DNA from: an uncultured Endozoicomonas sp. | GTDB taxonomy: Bacteria > Pseudomonadota > Gammaproteobacteria > Pseudomonadales > Endozoicomonadaceae | Direction: 5' to 3' | DNA: 33,944 nucleotides | NCBI GenBank assembly: GCA_900299555.1 | Contig: OODV01000041.1 | Span: 1 to 33,944 of the forward strand | Part shown: positions 8,863 to 17,417 of the stretch, in pieces | Position numbering within the stretch: the stretch's first letter is position 1 | Layout of the letters: every line of letters starts with the position of its first letter | Translations under genes and position numbers: made by a program | The notes under the pieces: model-generated | Told to the model about the DNA's origin: nothing | What the model saw: only the letters and a program-made list of their open reading frames with translations | Database searches by the model: none

Positions 8863-8886
8863 TTTGTCGTTTTTTTGGAGGAGAGT
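8863..8886 (+). terminator. Orphan intrinsic terminator in the exporter upstream region
   Basis: ACGACA (8863-8868), loop CTGGTT, TGTCGT (8875-8880), then a run of Ts to 8886. It has the form of a plus-strand rho-independent terminator, but no plus-strand gene precedes it; the exporter gene (ending at 8692) reads the other way. Read on the minus strand it would be a hairpin in the exporter 5' leader. The rest of the 435-base gap (8693-9127) shows an inverted repeat TACGGCT/AGCCGTA (8943-8949, 8970-8976) and no gene. Confidence 0.45.
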
Positions 8887-9059
8887 CTTGTTCGCTAAAT
8901 CCAGAGAACAGCGAAAAGGTGACTACATCGATTTATAGTTTATACGGCTATAAATAATTCTTTCATAAAAGCCGTAAGTGATAAATAGATGAGTACACTT
9001 GTGCAAATAGTACTTACCAAGAATTTACATCAAAGAAGTGCTTAAGATACTTCTCAGAA

Positions 9060-9095
9060 AATAAAACGGCAGAAGACGTTAATCTTCTGCCGTTT
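9060..9095 (-). terminator. Rho-independent terminator of tkt
   Basis: AAACGGCAGAAGA (9064-9076) and TCTTCTGCCGTTT (9083-9095) form a perfect 13-bp stem with a 6-nt loop. On the minus strand it is followed by a TTTTATTTTC tract. It lies 33 bases after the tkt stop. Confidence 0.9.
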
Positions 9096-9127
9096 ATAGG
9101 GTGGTCTGATCTGCTGATTTCAGATAA

Positions 9128-11125
9128 TTAGTCGAGCAGCTCTTCTGCTGCCGCCACAATGTTCTCAACCGTAAAGCCAAAGTATGGGAACAGATCTTCA
9201 GCAGGTGCTGATTCACCGTAGGTGGTCATACCAATAATGCGGCCGTCCAGTCCAACGTACTTGTACCAGAAGTCTGCAGCGGCTGCTTCAATGGCAATGC
9301 GTGCAGGTACTTCCAGAGGAAGAACAGACTGCTTGTACTGGGCATCCTGGGCATCGAACACATCGGTCGATGGCATGGATACGACACGTACTTTACGTCC
9401 CTGTCCAGAGAGCGTTGCTTCGGCGTTCATGGCCAGTTCAACTTCTGAACCGGTGGCTATCAGAATCAGTTCTGGAGTACCTTCGCAATCTTTCAGAATG
9501 TAGCCACCACGCTCGATCTGGGCTACCTGCTCATCGGTTCTTGCCATACATGGCAGACCCTGACGGGAGAAGATAAGTGCACTTGGGCCATCAATGCGTT
9601 CAATGGCGTGCTTCCAGGCAACGGCTGATTCAACCGTGTCGCATGGACGCCAGGCATTCATGTTCGGTGTCATGCGCAGGCTGGCAATTTGCTCAATAGG
9701 TTGGTGGGTTGGACCATCTTCACCCAGGCCGATGGAGTCGTGGGTGTAAACCAGAATAGAGCGCTGTTTCATCAGTGCAGCCATACGAACGGCATTACAG
9801 GCGTATTCCATGAATACAAGGAAGGTTGCACCGTAAGGAATAAAGCCACCGTGCAGGGCAATACCATTCATCATGGCGGTCATGCCAAACTCACGCACAC
9901 CGTAGAACAGGTAGTTGCCATCAGCATCTTCACGCTTGATACCCTTGGAGCCACTCCAGAGGGTCAGGTTGGAACCGGCCAGATCTGCAGAACCACCCAG
10001 AAGTTCAGGAAGCATTGGGCCGTAAGCGTTAAGGGTGTTCTGGGATGCTTTGCGGCTGGCGACTTTTTCACCTTCCTGCTGGCAGGATTTGATGTAAGCC
10101 GAGGATTTTTCAGCAAAGTCAGCGGGCAGATCACCTTTCTGACGGCGGGTAAATTCAGCAGCGAGTTCAGGGTATTCAGCCTGATAGGCAGCAAATTTCT
10201 CGTTCCAGGAAGTTTCTTTTGCTGCACCGGCCTCTTTGGCATTCCACTGACTGTAAATCTCTGAAGGTACTTCAAAAGAGGCGTAGTTCCAGCCGAGGCG
10301 CTCACGGGTCAGCTTGATTTCTTCATCGCCCAGTGGTGCGCCGTGACAGTCTTCCTTACCTTCTTTATTCTGTGAGCCAAAGCCTATGATGGTCTTGCAG
10401 CAGATCAGGGTTGGCTTATCTTTTTCTGCACGAGCGGATTCAATAGCAGCTTTGATGGCTTCAGCATCGTGACCATCAACAGCAGGAATTACGTGCCAGT
10501 TATAAGCTTCAAAACGCTTGACGGTATCGTCGGTGAACCAGCCTTCCACTTCACCATCAATGGAGATGCCGTTGTCATCGTAAAATGCGATCAGCTTGCC
10601 TAGCCCGAGGGTGCCAGCCAGTGAGCATACTTCGTGGGAGATCCCTTCCATCATGCAGCCATCACCCATGAATGCATAGGTGTAGTGGTCAACAATATCA
10701 TGGCCAGGCTTGTTAAACTGGGCTGCCAGCGCTTTCTCTGCAGCGGCCATGCCTACTGCGTTAGCGATACCCTGGCCCAGAGGACCGGTAGTGGTTTCAA
10801 TGCCTGGTGCATAGCCGTACTCGGGGTGACCTGCCGTTTTTGAGTGCAGTTGACGGAAGTTTTTCAGATCTTCAATGCTTAAATCGTACCCGGTCAGGTG
10901 CAGCAAAGAGTAGATCAGCATGGAGCCGTGGCCATTGGACAGAATAAACCGGTCACGATCGACCCACTCAGGATTGGAGGGGTTATGGCTCATGTAGTCG
11001 CGCCAAAGTACTTCAGCAATATCCGCCATACCCATTGGGGCGCCGGGGTGACCGGATTTGGCTTTTTGTACGGCGTCCATGCTGAGGGCGCGGATGGCAT
11101 TGGCAAGCTCACGACGTGAGGACAT
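9128..11125 (-). CDS. tkt: Transketolase
   Basis: Thiamine-diphosphate enzyme of the non-oxidative pentose phosphate pathway; transfers C2 ketol units between sugar phosphates. The 665-aa length is standard. The N-terminus [20 protein letters not shown] and [18 protein letters not shown] is characteristic. The ThDP/metal motif [12 protein letters not shown] continuing to DDN lies around residues 155-186. [11 protein letters not shown] and [13 protein letters not shown] are active-site segments. The pyrimidine-domain [19 protein letters not shown] and the C-terminal domain are intact. Start ATG at 11125 has AGGAG upstream at 11 nt. A MITE-like repeat begins 25 bp upstream of the start, so the native promoter may have been displaced or replaced. 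In pseudomonads tkt lies next to the sahR-like gene and metK; here the transporter gene is interposed. Confidence 0.97.
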   Translation of the reverse strand: MSSRRELANAIRALSMDAVQKAKSGHPGAPMGMADIAEVLWRDYMSHNPSNPEWVDRDRFILSNGHGSMLIYSLLHLTGYDLSIEDLKNFRQLHSKTAGHPEYGYAPGIETTTGPLGQGIANAVGMAAAEKALAAQFNKPGHDIVDHYTYAFMGDGCMMEGISHEVCSLAGTLGLGKLIAFYDDNGISIDGEVEGWFTDDTVKRFEAYNWHVIPAVDGHDAEAIKAAIESARAEKDKPTLICCKTIIGFGSQNKEGKEDCHGAPLGDEEIKLTRERLGWNYASFEVPSEIYSQWNAKEAGAAKETSWNEKFAAYQAEYPELAAEFTRRQKGDLPADFAEKSSAYIKSCQQEGEKVASRKASQNTLNAYGPMLPELLGGSADLAGSNLTLWSGSKGIKREDADGNYLFYGVREFGMTAMMNGIALHGGFIPYGATFLVFMEYACNAVRMAALMKQRSILVYTHDSIGLGEDGPTHQPIEQIASLRMTPNMNAWRPCDTVESAVAWKHAIERIDGPSALIFSRQGLPCMARTDEQVAQIERGGYILKDCEGTPELILIATGSEVELAMNAEATLSGQGRKVRVVSMPSTDVFDAQDAQYKQSVLPLEVPARIAIEAAAADFWYKYVGLDGRIIGMTTYGESAPAEDLFPYFGFTVENIVAAAEELLD

Positions 11126-11149
11126 GGGAATTAGTGCTCCTGGGGATCT

Positions 11150-11360
11150 CAGGAGGTTGACGGAGGATAAACTGCCCTACGCAGCAACTGCTCCTGCGTT
11201 GCTCTAGCTCCTGCATCCTTGCAGTCATGCGGCAATAGCAAGTTGGCTTAAAAGTTTGCTTTTATTTGTCAAATAGCGCGCTATTCTCCTCATAAAATCA
11301 AATTTTTATTCTCAGCTTTCTATTGTTCTCGCTACGGGCGCTATTCTCAGCCAATCTCCC
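11150..11360. repeat. MITE-like inverted-repeat element, copy 1
   Basis: Starts CAGGAGGTTGACGGAGGATA (11150-11169) and ends CTATTCTCAGCCAATCTCC (11341-11359), which are imperfect inverted repeats of each other and match the ends of copy 2 at 12988-13157. Interior blocks also match in order: CCCTAC, then TGCGGCAATAGCAAGTTGG, TAAAAGTTTGCTTTT, and GCTACGGGCGCTATTCTCAG. This copy has about 45 extra bases near its left end. It also contains three GCGCTATT units (11278, 11338, 11378) and the palindrome AATAGCGCGCTATT (11272-11285). No ORF. It occupies most of the 395-base gap between tkt and the transporter gene. Confidence 0.7.
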
Positions 11361-11520
11361 GATCTGTTTAAATTCGTGCGCTATTTTAAAGCCTTCACGC
11401 ACAAACTTAAAACAATATGCACAGTTACGTTCCATACTTTAAATATTGGTAGGGTAATCAAGCGATTATAGGGGGTGATTGGTAGCCAGTTTTTAAGTAG
11501 CAATACATCGTGACGGGCGC

Positions 11521-12957
11521 TTAGGGATCCGTCCGTGCATGATAGTGCCTTCCTAACTTTTTAATGGCGATCAGCCAGAGTGCTATTGCCAGGATGAAAG
11601 CACCTGCCAGCCAGGAGATTGCAAGGCTGAGTGAGCCAAAAAGAGCGATGAGTATTTGCTGAAAAAATGAGCTCCCGGATTTTCCTACACGGCTGACCAC
11701 AAGCTCAATAGCTGCTTTTCCTTTGTATTTCCGTTCAGCATCCAGGGGGACAAAGGTAATCTCCTTGGTGGCATCGAAGAGCGTATATTTTGCGGACTTG
11801 CCCAAGGCGTGGCAGTACATGCCAATCTGCAGGCCAATCATGGGTAGGTCAATACAGCATAGACCCATGAAGTTGATCTGGGTTTTCTGAAACATCGCCA
11901 GAAGAAAAAAAGGTAGGGCTGTTGCTGTCAAGATGGCTGGGGTTGCAAAGGCTGCAGCCCACCAACTGATATTTAACAGGGTTGGCGTTAACAGCCCGCA
12001 TAGCAGGCTACCAATACCGTTAATCAGCGCCACTTTCCCCATGAACATCGAGTAATCCGCTTCGCTGGGATACTGTTGAACCAGCTGGCTCTTCCATGCC
12101 AATTCGACCATATTAATTGCGATGCAGTACGCCAACATCACCAGGGCGATACTGGCAAGATAGGGGCATCGAAAAAGATACCGGGCACTGGCCATGAGAG
12201 GCAGGTTGGTGGTGGTCTGATTTTGAGAGAGAGGTTCTGTAATTTTTTCCGGGGTTAATCGATAGCAGTACTCATTGAGTAGCAAGATCAACAGACCAAA
12301 AATTACGAAGAGTAATGACAGTATTTTCAGGCTCTCCTGCCATCCGGAACCTGGGGTAGCGACTTCTCTTGATACACAGTAATAAAGTAAAGGGCCTGAA
12401 ATAATGGATGCACTGCTTCCGATCATGGTGATCAGGGGATACTGTTGTGTAGCGCTTTGAGTATTATGAGAATCATTAACGGCCGTCCAGAAAAGAATAC
12501 AGATCACCGCTGACCCCCAAAGCTCAGCCAATGCAAAAAAAAGGGTGAGTGGCCAGTAGTAGAACATGCCGACAATAAACTGGAGGTGTTCCGGAATCAG
12601 TGGAGAGAGTAAATCAAGCGCAGACTTAGGGGCGAATGCTTCAAGGTTTGGGTAAATGACAATGGAAAACAGCGGCATCCAAATAAGAAAAGGAATTATC
12701 GCTACAATAAAGAGTGTTCTTTTGCTCAGTCTATTTGCAAGAAAACTGTATGAAATCAAAAATACAAAAGCGACAGGCATAACAACACACAGTTTGATAA
12801 AAGGAATAACTTCCGCACCAAGCCGGGTAATTAACAGGGACTCTTTCAGGTTCCAGAGTATGTCAAAGTTAAAAATACAGCAGGACATCATGGCAATTTG
12901 CAGATAAAGCATTGAGTTTGAATTGCCAGCAACATACCTGGAAAACATTTTAGTCAT
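11521..12957 (-). CDS. TLC/NTT-family nucleotide transporter (ATP/ADP translocase type)
   Basis: Integral inner-membrane protein of 478 aa with about 11-12 hydrophobic helices, matching the family of nucleotide transporters from Rickettsia, Chlamydia and plastids. Recognisable blocks: NLKESLLITRLGAEVIPFIK (residues about 36-55), equivalent to the LKDTLVV..GAEVIPFLK signature; ALAELWGSAVICILFW (about 142-157), equivalent to the AELWGSVV.S.LFW signature; and LFDATKEITFVPLDAE then KGKAAIELVVSRVGKSG (about 387-430), equivalent to the DATKEMAYIPLD..KGKAA..V..SRLGKSG block. Known members exchange host ATP for ADP or import NTPs or NAD; the substrate here cannot be deduced. A purine-rich SD (GGAGGAAGGAAAG) lies upstream; ATG at 12957 or at 12948 could be used. 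The gene sits alone between two MITE-like elements. Confidence 0.92.
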   Translation of the reverse strand: MTKMFSRYVAGNSNSMLYLQIAMMSCCIFNFDILWNLKESLLITRLGAEVIPFIKLCVVMPVAFVFLISYSFLANRLSKRTLFIVAIIPFLIWMPLFSIVIYPNLEAFAPKSALDLLSPLIPEHLQFIVGMFYYWPLTLFFALAELWGSAVICILFWTAVNDSHNTQSATQQYPLITMIGSSASIISGPLLYYCVSREVATPGSGWQESLKILSLLFVIFGLLILLLNEYCYRLTPEKITEPLSQNQTTTNLPLMASARYLFRCPYLASIALVMLAYCIAINMVELAWKSQLVQQYPSEADYSMFMGKVALINGIGSLLCGLLTPTLLNISWWAAAFATPAILTATALPFFLLAMFQKTQINFMGLCCIDLPMIGLQIGMYCHALGKSAKYTLFDATKEITFVPLDAERKYKGKAAIELVVSRVGKSGSSFFQQILIALFGSLSLAISWLAGAFILAIALWLIAIKKLGRHYHARTDP

Positions 12958-12987
12958 ATACAGCTTACTTTCCTTCCTCCCGCTCAG

Positions 12988-13157
12988 CAGGAGGCTGACC
13001 GAGAATAGAACACCCTACTGCGGTGGCAGCAAATTGGTCTAAAAGTTCCGTTTTGCTCGGCAAAAAAATTGAACCTCAATTCACCCTGCAAAACAGAGCT
13101 CTTACCCTCAACTTTCTGCCATCCCTGCTACGGGCACTATTCTCAGCCAGCCTCCTG
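12988..13157. repeat. MITE-like inverted-repeat element, copy 2
   Basis: 170 bp with 21-bp terminal inverted repeats that agree at 19 of 21 positions. The left end reads AGGAGGCTGACCGAGAATAG (12989-13008); the right end reads CTATTCTCAGCCAGCCTCCT (13137-13156). The interior is collinear with copy 1: CCCTAC, TGCGGTGGCAGCAAATTGG, CTAAAAGTTCCGTTTT, GCTACGGGCACTATTCTCAG. No coding capacity, so mobility would depend on a transposase elsewhere. It begins 31 bp upstream of the transporter start codon. The rest of the gap to 13505 holds the sahR promoter; I see no gene in it. Confidence 0.75.
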
Positions 13158-13369
13158 GCTGCTAGTAATCTGCCGGATCTTTCTGACCACTAATGGAAGA
13201 AGTCAGGTTTAAGACTGTTTCTATGCTGTATAAGCGAAAGCATTAGTCTCTATCGCAGAAAATCAGTTCGACAGGCTGCTAAGTCCCCATTTTGGGCAGG
13301 TTACTTTACAGGCCTGAGAACGCAGCATAAATATAGTGCAGAGAGTGGTTTTCTTGTGTCTACTGATTG

Positions 13370-13412
13370 TATATAAAAATATTTTGATATAGGTTTTGGG
13401 TCTTGCTAAACT
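13370..13412 (+). promoter_or_regulatory. Promoter of sahR-metK with candidate SahR operator
   Basis: A 22-bp near-palindrome (13370-13391; halves TATATAAAAAT and ATTTTGATATA, one mismatched pair) overlaps a -35 element TTGATA (13384-13389). After 17 bp follows the -10 TAAACT (13407-13412). The operator is 19/22 identical to the one before ahcY and has the same geometry relative to -35 and -10. A repressor bound here would block RNA polymerase, as described for SahR. Confidence 0.75.
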
Positions 13413-13470
13413 TCATCGTCAGAATACCCAAGTGAATGAATCATTGATGTCTTTTTGAGATAAAGGGCAC

Positions 13471-13513
13471 AGGAGGGTACGAAATGATGGAAAGGATGTC
13501 GTGCGTTGATTGA
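13471..13513 (+). other. Possible 9-codon leader peptide overlapping the sahR start
   Basis: A near-ideal AGGAGG (13471-13476) precedes ATG at 13484 by 7 nt. That frame encodes only MMERMSCVD and stops at TGA (13511-13513), overlapping the TTG start of sahR at 13506. The better ribosome site thus serves the short frame, suggesting translational coupling of a weak TTG start. A sequencing error or true frameshift joining the two frames is the alternative. Confidence 0.35.
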
Positions 13514-14474
13514 GGCTTTCGAGCAGCTGGCTATGGTGACTAAAGCCAGTGGTGATGTTCTAAGGTTACAGATCCTTCGGGTCTTAAGCACTGAGTCCCT
13601 TGGGGTGCTGGAGCTAAGTGGCGTCTTTCAAATGCGCCAGCCAGCGATGAGTCACCATTTGAAAGTATTGTCTCAAGCTGGGCTGGTCTCTACTCGTAAA
13701 GAGGGGAACACGGTTTTCTATCGACGTGCTCTGCCCCCTTCTGGTGGCGATGTAGAAGGACTGGAATGGATTGTGCGCTCAGTGTTTCAGGCCGTGGATA
13801 TCTTGCCACTGCCTGATGCTCAGTCAGAACGATTACAAACCATTCGTCAGCAGCGATCAGAGCTCTCTCAAGCTTTCTTTGCCCGAAATACTGAAGAGTT
13901 TCGTCAGCATCAGGAATTGATAGCTGAGCACCAGCTTTATGCCGAAACGGTATCAGATCTCATTGCAGCGACGACATTTCCTGCGCTTGACCTTGCGCTT
14001 GAGCTTGGGCCCGGGGAGGGTGATTTTCTTGAGGCACTCTCTTCGGTTTTCCAATCGGTTTATGCCGTGGACAACTCAGAAAAAATGTTGGGTTATTCCC
14101 GTAAGCGAGCTGACCAGCAAGGGCTGGACAATATTAAGTTTACTCACGGTGAAATTCAGGCTCTGAGTGAAATGTCTGGAGAATTTGACTGTGTGGTTGC
14201 AAATATGGTTCTGCACCACGTACCCAGCCCGGCTGATATTTTCCACTATGCTTCTGCGTTGTTAAAACCCGGCGGTAGCCTGTTTATCAGTGAACTCAGT
14301 CACCATGATCAGGACTGGGTGAGAGACTCTTGTGGCGACCTGTGGCTGGGTTTTAATGTCGAAGAACTGACGCAGTGGGCAGATAAAGCAGGGTTGATCA
14401 ATGGTGAGTCCCAGTATCTGGGATTACGGAATGGTTTTCAGATCCAGGTCAGGCGCTTCTTTCTTCCTGAATGA
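13506..14474 (+). CDS. sahR: SahR-type regulator: ArsR HTH fused to methyltransferase-like domain
   Basis: 322-aa two-domain protein. Residues about 5-75 form an ArsR-type winged helix (KASGDVLRLQILRVLS, then MRQPAMSHHLKVLSQAGLVS and a basic wing). Residues about 150-300 form a class I SAM-binding fold: motif I LELGPGEGDFLEAL (ELGPGEG at 166-172), VYAVDNSEKML, CVVANMVLHHV and LLKPGGSLFISEL. SahR regulators are known to repress SAM-cycle genes and to be released by S-adenosylhomocysteine bound in such a methylase-derived domain. Position directly upstream of metK and the operators at two SAM-cycle promoters support this. The start is probably TTG at 13506 (AAGGA 9 nt upstream); the frame is closed by a stop at 13485, and the next ATG at 13533 would cut into the domain. 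Confidence 0.88.
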   Translation: MIEAFEQLAMVTKASGDVLRLQILRVLSTESLGVLELSGVFQMRQPAMSHHLKVLSQAGLVSTRKEGNTVFYRRALPPSGGDVEGLEWIVRSVFQAVDILPLPDAQSERLQTIRQQRSELSQAFFARNTEEFRQHQELIAEHQLYAETVSDLIAATTFPALDLALELGPGEGDFLEALSSVFQSVYAVDNSEKMLGYSRKRADQQGLDNIKFTHGEIQALSEMSGEFDCVVANMVLHHVPSPADIFHYASALLKPGGSLFISELSHHDQDWVRDSCGDLWLGFNVEELTQWADKAGLINGESQYLGLRNGFQIQVRRFFLPE

Positions 14475-14511
14475 TTGATGACCTGGATTTTTGCCGTCGC
14501 ACTTTATGTTC

Positions 14512-14538
14512 AACGCTCCCTTTTGTTTGGAGAGCGTT
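14512..14538 (+). other. Hairpin in the metK leader
   Basis: AACGCTC (14512-14518) pairs with GAGCGTT (14532-14538) in the 107-bp sahR-metK gap. No U-tract follows, so it is unlikely to terminate; it may be a processing or stability element. It has none of the conserved parts of known SAM riboswitches. Confidence 0.35.
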
Positions 14539-14581
14539 ATGGTAAGTGTACGGAGTCAATTTTTAAGAGGATTATACGGCT

Positions 14582-15745
14582 ATGTCCGAGTATTCACTGT
14601 TTACATCCGAGTCTGTATCAGAAGGTCATCCAGACAAAATTGCTGACCAGATTTCTGATGCCATTCTGGATGCCATTATTAAGGATGATCCAGATGCACG
14701 TGTTGCAGTAGAAACTATGGTGAAAACAGGCATGGTTGTTGTTGCTGGTGAAGTGCGCACCTCAACTTATGTTGATATTGAAGAGTTGGTTCGCAATGTG
14801 GTTATTAACATCGGTTATAATCACGGTGATCTTGGCTTTGATGGGGAATGCGTTGCTGTTCTGAATGCGATCGGTAAGCAATCCCTGGACATTGCTGTTG
14901 GGGTTGATGAAACAGATGAGCGTGAGCAGGGGGCTGGTGATCAGGGACTGATGTTTGGTTATGCTACAAACGAAACTCCCGTTCTGATGCCTGCACCTAT
15001 CTACTACTCCCATGAACTGGTTAAGCGTCAGGCGCAGCTGCGTAAGAATGGTGTTCTGCCCTGGTTGCGTCCAGATGCCAAAAGTCAGGTGACCATGCGC
15101 TATGACCAGAATGGCAAGGTTCAGAGTGTAGATGCCGTCGTTCTTTCTACCCAGCACTCTCCAGATGTTTCACTGGAAGAGATTCGCCACGAAGTACTTG
15201 AGCAGATTATCAAGCCAGTTTTCCCTGAGGGTTGGCTTCATGAAGAAACCAAGTTCCATATCAACCCGACCGGGATCTTTGTTATTGGTGGACCTGTTGG
15301 AGACTGTGGTCTGACTGGACGTAAGATTATTGTCGATACCTACGGCGGTATGGCTCGTCACGGCGGTGGTGCTTTCTCCGGTAAAGATCCTTCTAAAGTT
15401 GACCGTTCCGCAGCCTATGCCGGACGTTATGTTGCCAAAAATATCGTTGCTGCGGGGCTGGCTGATCGTTGTGAGATCCAGATTTCCTATGCAATTGGCG
15501 TCTCTGAGCCCACCTCTATCTCTATTAATACTTTTGGTACTGGCAAGATTTCAGATGAGCGTGTGGCAGAGCTTGTCCGTGAGTACTTTGATTTGCGAGC
15601 GGGTGGTCTGGTGAAAATGCTGGATCTTAAACGCCCCATCTATCAGGCAACGGCTGCTTATGGTCACTTTGGCCGTGAAGAGGCTGAATTTACCTGGGAG
15701 CGGACAGATAAAGCCGAACAGCTTCGTAAGGCTGCAGGTCTTTAA
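14582..15745 (+). CDS. metK: S-adenosylmethionine synthetase
   Basis: Makes S-adenosylmethionine from methionine and ATP, releasing phosphate and diphosphate; cytoplasmic tetramer. The 387-aa length matches the family. Signatures: [20 protein letters not shown] near the N-terminus (methionine/metal site), [12 protein letters not shown] (the GAGDQG signature), and [20 protein letters not shown] (the second signature with the P-loop-like GGGAFSGKD). The C-terminus [15 protein letters not shown] is conserved. ATG at 14582 follows AGAGG at a normal distance. It lies 107 bp downstream of sahR on the same strand with no terminator between them, so it is probably co-transcribed from the SahR-operator promoter. 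A clean terminator follows. Confidence 0.98.
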   Translation: MSEYSLFTSESVSEGHPDKIADQISDAILDAIIKDDPDARVAVETMVKTGMVVVAGEVRTSTYVDIEELVRNVVINIGYNHGDLGFDGECVAVLNAIGKQSLDIAVGVDETDEREQGAGDQGLMFGYATNETPVLMPAPIYYSHELVKRQAQLRKNGVLPWLRPDAKSQVTMRYDQNGKVQSVDAVVLSTQHSPDVSLEEIRHEVLEQIIKPVFPEGWLHEETKFHINPTGIFVIGGPVGDCGLTGRKIIVDTYGGMARHGGGAFSGKDPSKVDRSAAYAGRYVAKNIVAAGLADRCEIQISYAIGVSEPTSISINTFGTGKISDERVAELVREYFDLRAGGLVKMLDLKRPIYQATAAYGHFGREEAEFTWERTDKAEQLRKAAGL

Positions 15746-15759
15746 TTTACCTGAATTAT

Positions 15760-15784
15760 GGCAGCCATTTGGCTGCCTTTTTTC
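15760..15784 (+). terminator. Rho-independent terminator of metK
   Basis: GGCAGCC (15760-15766), loop ATTT, GGCTGCC (15771-15777), then TTTTTTC. It ends the sahR-metK transcription unit. Confidence 0.93.
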
Positions 15785-15857
15785 TTTTTATGCCCTCCTG
15801 TTACCCAATACCAGCCTAAATGTTTTGCAAGAAGCCTGTCTGACTAAAATCACTATC

Positions 15858-15904
15858 AATCTATATCAAAATTTATTGATATAGATTATCGCCACTGCTA
15901 GACT
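15858..15904 (+). promoter_or_regulatory. Promoter of ahcY-metF with candidate SahR operator
   Basis: AATCTATATCAA (15858-15869) and TTGATATAGATT (15876-15887) are perfect 12-bp inverted arms around a 6-bp centre. The right arm includes a -35 TTGATA (15876-15881); 17 bp further is the -10 TAGACT (15899-15904). The context GCTAGACTTCA mirrors GCTAAACTTCA at the sahR promoter. The core 22 bp (15862-15883) differs from the sahR site at only three positions. Confidence 0.82.
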
Positions 15905-15944
15905 TCAAAATAATTCGGATAATACGCAGAGCGGGATAAGGTTT

Positions 15945-17360
15945 ATGAGTGCTAACCCTGATTTAACTGCTGAGTTTCAAGGATCTACTGATGTACAGGA
16001 CTACCGTGTAGCTGATATTTCTCTCGCGGACTGGGGAAGAAGCGAGATTCAGATTGCTGAGGGAGAAATGCCCGCATTGATGGCAATTCGGGCTAAATAC
16101 CGTGATCAGCAGCCTCTGAAAGGGGCAAAAATCATGGGCTGTATTCATATGACCATTCAGACTGCGGTGTTAATTGAGACTCTGGTCGAGCTTGGGGCTG
16201 AAGTCCGCTGGTCTTCCTGCAACATCTTCTCCACTCAGGATCATGCAGCAGCTGCTGTTGCTGCAGCGGGTATTCCGGTGTTTGCCTGGAAGGGTGAAAC
16301 AGAAGAGGAGTTCTGGTGGTGCATTGAACAGACTGTTCTGGATGGCAAAGGTAAGCCCTGGAATGCCAATATGGTACTGGATGATGGGGGTGACCTGACA
16401 CTGCTGCTACATGACAAGTACCCTGAACTGTTGGATAACATTCATGGTATTTCTGAAGAAACCACCACAGGTGTTCATCGCCTGTTTGAAATGCTGGAAA
16501 AAGGCACGCTTAAGGTACCGGCTATCAACGTGAATGATGCGGTCACTAAAAGTAAAAATGACAATAAATACGGTTGTCGTCACTCGCTGAACGATGCGAT
16601 CAAGCGGGCCACTGACCATTTACTGGCGGGCAAAAAAGCGTTAGTTATCGGCTATGGTGATGTAGGCAAGGGCTCTGCTGCATCCCTCCGTCAGGAAGGT
16701 ATGATTGTTAAAGTGACAGAAGTTGACCCTATCTGTGCCATGCAGGCCTGTATGGACGGTTTTGAGGTCGTTTCACCCTTTATCAATGGCATAAATGATG
16801 GAACAGAAGCCTGTATTAACAATGCACTCCTGGCCACCACTGATCTCCTGGTAACGACGACGGGTAATGTGCATGTCTGTGACCGCAACATGCTTAAAGC
16901 ACTGAAAAATGCTTGTGTCGTTTGTAATATTGGCCACTTCGATACTGAAATTGATACTCAGTTCATGCGGGAAAACTGGGTATGGGAAGAAGTTAAGCCT
17001 CAGGTACACAAAATTGTTCGGGATGCGTCATCCAACGATCACTTGATTCTTCTCTCTGAGGGACGTCTGGTTAACCTTGGTAATGCCACAGGACATCCTT
17101 CTCGTATTATGGACGGCTCTTTTGCGAATCAGGTGTTGGCTCAGATCCATCTTTATGAAGCTCGGTTTGCAGATCTGCCCGCTGAGCAGAAAGCTGAAAA
17201 TCTGGCGGTGACATTGTTGCCGAAGAAACTGGATGAAGAAGTTGCTGCCTACATGGTCGAAGGCTTTGGTGGTGTCATCACCCGCCTGACTCAGGGTCAG
17301 GCTGACTACATTAATGTGCCTGTTGATGGTCCATTCAAAAATAACGATTACAAATATTAA
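15945..17360 (+). CDS. ahcY: Adenosylhomocysteinase (SAH hydrolase)
   Basis: Hydrolyses S-adenosylhomocysteine, the product of SAM-dependent methylation, to adenosine and homocysteine using tightly bound NAD. The 471-aa length is that of the bacterial form with the extra insert (animal forms are about 430). Motifs: substrate domain [32 protein letters not shown] and [23 protein letters not shown] Rossmann motif [19 protein letters not shown]; and the C-terminal lid ending in YKY with the Lys-Tyr that contacts NAD of the neighbouring subunit. ATG at 15945 has AAGG upstream. It is followed by metF after 57 bp, and its promoter carries the best SahR-like palindrome in the window. Confidence 0.98.
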   Translation: MSANPDLTAEFQGSTDVQDYRVADISLADWGRSEIQIAEGEMPALMAIRAKYRDQQPLKGAKIMGCIHMTIQTAVLIETLVELGAEVRWSSCNIFSTQDHAAAAVAAAGIPVFAWKGETEEEFWWCIEQTVLDGKGKPWNANMVLDDGGDLTLLLHDKYPELLDNIHGISEETTTGVHRLFEMLEKGTLKVPAINVNDAVTKSKNDNKYGCRHSLNDAIKRATDHLLAGKKALVIGYGDVGKGSAASLRQEGMIVKVTEVDPICAMQACMDGFEVVSPFINGINDGTEACINNALLATTDLLVTTTGNVHVCDRNMLKALKNACVVCNIGHFDTEIDTQFMRENWVWEEVKPQVHKIVRDASSNDHLILLSEGRLVNLGNATGHPSRIMDGSFANQVLAQIHLYEARFADLPAEQKAENLAVTLLPKKLDEEVAAYMVEGFGGVITRLTQGQADYINVPVDGPFKNNDYKY

Positions 17361-17368
17361 AGACTGTG

Positions 17369-17394
17369 CTGGCTGATGCTTCCTCATCAGCCAG
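17369..17394 (+). other. Intercistronic hairpin between ahcY and metF
   Basis: CTGGCTGATG (17369-17378) pairs perfectly with CATCAGCCAG (17385-17394) across a 6-nt loop, followed by ACTCTTTTCTG. The U-tract is short and interrupted, so it may be a partial terminator that lowers metF expression relative to ahcY. Confidence 0.5.
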
Positions 17395-17417
17395 ACTCTT
17401 TTCTGCTGGTGAGCACC

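Noticed and set aside
9689-10264. Open frame of 191 codons on the strand opposite to tkt
   Set aside because: It lies fully inside the strongly conserved transketolase gene and its translation has no domain features; it is a shadow of tkt codon usage.
14475-14581. SAM riboswitch in front of metK
   Set aside because: The 107-bp gap holds only one short hairpin and no conserved SAM-riboswitch core; the palindromic operators explain regulation better.
17376-17417. Upstream ATG of metF at 17376 adding 14 residues
   Set aside because: It falls inside the ahcY-metF hairpin, the extra residues do not resemble MetF N-termini, and ATG 17418 has a usable ribosome site and gives the family length.
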